NCBI RefSeq assembly: GCF_051857545.1
Contig: NZ_JBPZHB010000002.1
Coordinates: forward strand, 310,001-374,000
Length of the DNA stretch: 64,000 bases
Source of the DNA: Larkinella sp051857545
GTDB taxonomy: Bacteria; Bacteroidota; Bacteroidia; Cytophagales; Spirosomataceae
Reading direction: 5' to 3'
Part shown: positions 60,873-64,000 of the stretch, one piece after another
Layout of the letters: each line of letters opens with the position of its first letter
How positions within the stretch are numbered: position 1 is the first letter of the stretch
Program-made: the position numbers and the translations under genes
The notes under the pieces: generated by a model
What the model saw: the letters and a program-made list of their open reading frames with translations, nothing else
Database searches by the model: none
What the model was told of the DNA's origin: nothing

Positions 60873-60952
60873 GAACACTGAATATTGAATAGCGAATATC
60901 GAAGTACGGTGCAGGCATGATTTCGATATTCGTTATTCAATATTCAGTGTTC
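60873..60952. terminator. Near-perfect 31-bp hairpin between convergent genes
   Basis: The arms 60873-60903 and 60922-60952 pair with one G-U wobble over 31 bp and an 18-nt loop. The arm repeats gaatattgaat and gcgaatat. It separates the response regulator from the convergent lipoprotein gene. Confidence 0.82.
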
Positions 60953-60963
60953 AATATTGGTAA

Positions 60964-61584
60964 TTATTGCCCCAAAAGAATCTTATTCGTCATTTCCTTA
61001 TCGATCGTGATATAACCGGGATAGTTGACTTTCTTGTTCCCCAGCGCAAGGGTTGGCTTGATTTTGATCGTCAGCATCGACGGTTTGGCGCTGTTCGAAC
61101 CGCTCATGTTCCGGACCAGGTCCGTGAATGCATCGCGGGTTTTTTCGTCGGTCATCAGTTTGTAGGCATTGGCGTTTAGCTTGATCGGAACGCGCGTTGA
61201 GCCGCCACCGGGAGCCACTTCGATGCGCTGGTTGACAAACCCGTTAAAAAGCTCCTGTTCCGCCAGCATAATTTTGTATTCCAATTGGTCGATAGCCGCC
61301 GTTTTATTGGTCGGATTGGTGATGTCGATGTTGATCCGGGCGCTCAGCGGAATGCTTTTGGTCATGAATCCCGTGGCCAGTTGCGGATACTTCATGGGAT
61401 TGAGATCTTCCAGATTTTTCAGTTTCCGGACGTCGATGCCCGACAGGTAAACGCTGTCGGCTGATGTGATATTGAATTTGCAATCGCCCAGGGCTTTGGC
61501 CTGCGTGATCTGGCGGTTGACGCTGCATTGGCTGAAAGTCAGTGCGAAGGCGGAAATGGCTACGAAAAACAACAGTTTTCTCAT
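60964..61584 (-). CDS. LEA type 2/WHy-like lipoprotein
   Basis: 206-residue predicted lipoprotein (signal LLFFVAISAFALTFSQC, C20). The central part fits a WHy/LEA-2-like beta-sandwich: CKFNITSADSVYLSGIDVRK, LSARINIDITNPTNKTAAID and LEYKIMLAEQELFNGFVNQR. Such domains act as envelope stress or lipid-associated modules; function here is unproven. It converges on the response regulator across the hairpin at 60.9 kb. Confidence 0.75.
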   Translation of the reverse strand: MRKLLFFVAISAFALTFSQCSVNRQITQAKALGDCKFNITSADSVYLSGIDVRKLKNLEDLNPMKYPQLATGFMTKSIPLSARINIDITNPTNKTAAIDQLEYKIMLAEQELFNGFVNQRIEVAPGGGSTRVPIKLNANAYKLMTDEKTRDAFTDLVRNMSGSNSAKPSMLTIKIKPTLALGNKKVNYPGYITIDKEMTNKILLGQ

Positions 61585-61694
61585 GTACTTGCTATGCTTG
61601 ATGGATGTTCCCTTTAGATAGACGAAAAAGGGATTGGTTTAGTTTTAAAAATGCCAATTCCCGCTCATTTTTACCGCTATTCGTAACCACAAAA

Positions 61695-61726
61695 TTTTGC
61701 TGTCCATTGTTTTGTAGGTATATTTA
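61695..61726 (+). promoter_or_regulatory. Probable promoter of gyrB
   Basis: TTTTG at 61695-61699, 19-nt spacer, TATATTTA at 61719-61726 (one off consensus); ATG at 61851. The rest of the 266-bp gap shows no feature. Confidence 0.4.
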
Positions 61727-61850
61727 TACGTTAAGCCGAACGGGGCTAGGAAATGACCCGAAAAATTTGTATTTTTACTATCCGAAATCGTCCTTTTAAC
61801 CGCATTTCTTATAACAATTCCGTAAAACGGAGCTATACTGATTGCATTCT

Positions 61851-63851
61851 ATGACAAACGAATTAATTGAAGCCGACATCACACCCGAAGAACGTTCCAG
61901 AGGTAATTACGATGCAGACAATATCCAGGTCCTGGAAGGTCTCGAAGCCGTTCGGAAAAGACCGGCCATGTACATCGGCGATGTTGGTATCAAAGGGTTA
62001 CACCACCTGATCTGGGAAGTAGTTGATAACTCCATCGACGAAGCTTTAGCTGGTTATTGTGATACCATTCAGGTTACGATTAACGAAGATAATTCGATTA
62101 CGGTGAAAGATAACGGCCGGGGTATTCCGACCGGAATGCAGACTAAATTAGGTAAATCAGCCCTTGAAGTGGTCATGACCGTGCTTCACGCGGGGGGTAA
62201 GTTCGACAAGGATACGTACAAAGTGTCGGGTGGTTTGCACGGCGTGGGGGTTTCCTGCGTGAATGCACTCTCGACGTTTCTGCACGTTGAAGTACACCGC
62301 GAAGGCAAAGTGTTCGAGCAGGAATACCACATCGGGCAGCCGGTTTATCCCGTTCGGGAAATCGGCACGGCAACGGATACCGGAACAACAGTACGCTTCA
62401 AACCCGATGATTCGATTTTTACTGAAAGCGTTTACAAATACGATACCGTCGCCGGTCGTTTGCGCGAGCTGGCCTTTCTCAACAAACGCATCCGCATTAC
62501 CCTGACCGATTTGCGTGATATGAATGAACAGGGCGAACCGCTGCACACGGAGTTCTATTCGGAAGGCGGTTTGACCGAGTTTGTGAAGTATGTGGATGAA
62601 AGCCGTCCTTCCCTGGAAGGCATGTCGCCCATTTACATGGAACGTGAGACCGGGACAACGCCCGTTCAGGTGGCGATGGTTTATAACATGGAAGCGGGCG
62701 AAAACATCTCTTCCTACGTCAACAATATCAACACAATCGAAGGCGGCACGCACGTGCAGGGATTCCGGACCGCCTTGACGCGGATTCTGAAAGGATATGC
62801 CGAACGCAATGCGCATTTGTTGGGGAAAAACTCCGGTAAAGTGACCTTCGACGGGAGTGACTTCCGCAAGGGCCTAACCGCCGTTATTTCGGTGAAAGTG
62901 GCTGAACCGCAGTTTGAAGGGCAGACCAAGACCAAACTGGGGAATAGCGATGTCGTTGGAGCCGTTAGCTCGACGGTGGCTGAAATGCTCGAAATGTGGC
63001 TGGAGGAACACCCGAAAGAAGCCTCGTCGATCGTTCGGAAGGTATTGATTTCAGCACAGGCCCGGATTGCCGCCGATCTGGCCTATAAACGCATCATGAC
63101 CGACCGCAAGGACTTCATGAGCGGGATGGGTCTGCCGGGTAAACTGGCCGACTGTTCGGATACCAACCCGGAGAATTGCGAAATCTACCTGGTGGAAGGG
63201 GATTCGGCCGGCGGTTCTGCCAAACAGGGCCGTAACCGCGCCTTCCAGGCCATCCTGCCGTTGCGGGGAAAAATCTTGAACGTGGAGAAAGCCCTGGAAC
63301 ACAAGATTTACGAAAACGAAGAAATCAAGAACATCATTACGGCGCTCGGGATTCGCTACGAACGCGTCAATGGTGAAACCGTGATGAACCTGGAGAAACT
63401 GCGGTATCATAAGGTAATCATCATGACCGATGCCGACGTCGATGGCAGCCACATCCGGACGCTGATTCTGACGCTGTTTTTCCGCCACATGCGCTCGCTG
63501 ATCGACAATGCGTTTCTGTACATCGCCCAGCCGCCGTTTTACCTGGTCAAAAAAGGCAAGGAAGAACGGTATTGCTGGACGGAGCAACAACGTGAAGCCG
63601 CTATTCGGGAACTGGCCGGATCGGGTCGTGAGGAGAACGTGAACGTGCAGCGGTACAAAGGTCTGGGAGAAATGAATCCGGAACAGTTGTGGAGCACGAC
63701 GATGGACCCCGAGAAACGGAGTCTCAAGCGGGTGACGATCGAGTCGGCCGCCGAAGCCGATCACGTCTTTTCGACCCTGATGGGCGATGAGGTGGCCCCC
63801 CGCCGGGAGTTCATTGAGCGAAACGCCAAATATGCAAAAGTAGACGTGTAA
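61851..63851 (+). CDS. gyrB: DNA gyrase subunit B
   Basis: 666 residues from the ATG at 61851 (a TTG nine bases upstream is possible). ATPase subunit of gyrase. The GHKL ATPase domain has VLEGLEAVRKRPAMYIGDVG, EVVDNSIDEALAG, VKDNGRGIPTG and GLHGVGVSCVNAL. The TOPRIM domain has VEGDSAGGSAKQGRNRAFQA, and MTDADVDGSHIRTLILT holds the catalytic metal site. C-terminal QRYKGLGEMNPEQLWSTTMD completes the family pattern. Its length lacks the long insertion of some enterobacterial GyrB. Confidence 0.96.
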   Translation: MTNELIEADITPEERSRGNYDADNIQVLEGLEAVRKRPAMYIGDVGIKGLHHLIWEVVDNSIDEALAGYCDTIQVTINEDNSITVKDNGRGIPTGMQTKLGKSALEVVMTVLHAGGKFDKDTYKVSGGLHGVGVSCVNALSTFLHVEVHREGKVFEQEYHIGQPVYPVREIGTATDTGTTVRFKPDDSIFTESVYKYDTVAGRLRELAFLNKRIRITLTDLRDMNEQGEPLHTEFYSEGGLTEFVKYVDESRPSLEGMSPIYMERETGTTPVQVAMVYNMEAGENISSYVNNINTIEGGTHVQGFRTALTRILKGYAERNAHLLGKNSGKVTFDGSDFRKGLTAVISVKVAEPQFEGQTKTKLGNSDVVGAVSSTVAEMLEMWLEEHPKEASSIVRKVLISAQARIAADLAYKRIMTDRKDFMSGMGLPGKLADCSDTNPENCEIYLVEGDSAGGSAKQGRNRAFQAILPLRGKILNVEKALEHKIYENEEIKNIITALGIRYERVNGETVMNLEKLRYHKVIIMTDADVDGSHIRTLILTLFFRHMRSLIDNAFLYIAQPPFYLVKKGKEERYCWTEQQREAAIRELAGSGREENVNVQRYKGLGEMNPEQLWSTTMDPEKRSLKRVTIESAAEADHVFSTLMGDEVAPRREFIERNAKYAKVDV

Positions 63852-63856
63852 GACAG

Positions 63857-63883
63857 AGCGGGCGAATAGCCCGCTTTTTTTTT
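63857..63883 (+). terminator. Terminator of gyrB
   Basis: AGCGGGC (63857-63863), loop GAATA, GCCCGCT (63869-63875) and a T run to 63883. The remaining bases to the window end show nothing further. Confidence 0.9.
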
Positions 63884-64000
63884 GTTCGCTCAGGAACGGT
63901 TATCCGGAATGTTCCGGTAAACCCCTGCTGGTAAATACCATAATCCGGAAGAACGACAGAATTTTCTGTTTTAGGGGCGGTTAGAAAAATAACGGATCAA

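Overview
The window is a chromosomal segment of a Bacteroidota bacterium. It most resembles a Cytophagales member of the Spirosoma/Larkinella type. The evidence is the Bacteroidota promoter signature (TTG, about 20 nt, TAnnTTTG) before several genes, an outer-membrane receptor of the carboxypeptidase-regulatory/plug/barrel type, DUF1501/DUF1800 and DUF6089 proteins, an N-acyl-ornithine carbamoyltransferase in place of a classical ornithine carbamoyltransferase, LytS/LytTR two-component pairs, and many lipoproteins. The genus call is an inference from sequence style. No rRNA, CRISPR array, transposase, integrase or prophage was found, and there is one tRNA, Leu(UAG).

Layout. 0-7 kb: 3' part of lptB, recO, a FAH-family plus dioxovalerate-dehydrogenase-type pair for sugar-acid breakdown, and a DUF1800/DUF1501 pair. 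7-12 kb: a FadR-type regulator, then a TonB-dependent receptor with a PepSY membrane protein (probable siderophore-iron uptake), then a lipoprotein. 12.8-17.3 kb: a TetX-like flavin monooxygenase beside an AraC regulator, a stretch without a clear gene, and a GAF/LytS kinase with its LytTR regulator. 17.4-23.3 kb: an SMP-30 lactonase-like protein, the elongation pair PBP2/RodA, and a Tat-exported sulfite-oxidase-fold enzyme. 23.4-33.3 kb: housekeeping genes purA, fur, relA/spoT, tRNA-Leu, tig, clpP and clpX, with small regulators between them. 33.4-35 kb: two tandem paralogous 215-residue lipoproteins. 35-41 kb: a hydrolase, an unknown 403-residue protein, argD-argF'-argB and an NlpC/P60 peptidase. 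41-48 kb: a phytase-like esterase, an orphan histidine kinase, and a lipoprotein cluster with two Kelch propellers, in which two genes are frameshifted at homopolymers. 48-56 kb: a zinc metallopeptidase, an amine-oxidase-type flavoprotein, pabA/trpG, a hydrolase, a CBS protein, nadK, two DUF6089 barrels and an M23 peptidase. 56-64 kb: a small lipoprotein, a giant propeller sensor kinase with its LytTR partner, a WHy/LEA-2-like lipoprotein and gyrB.

The most striking non-coding structure is a set of long, often perfect intergenic hairpins at gene ends. Many are built from short reiterated words, each locus with its own vocabulary, and some arms run into the end of the neighbouring coding sequence. 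Two pairs of loci share words. These are reported individually and as a set.
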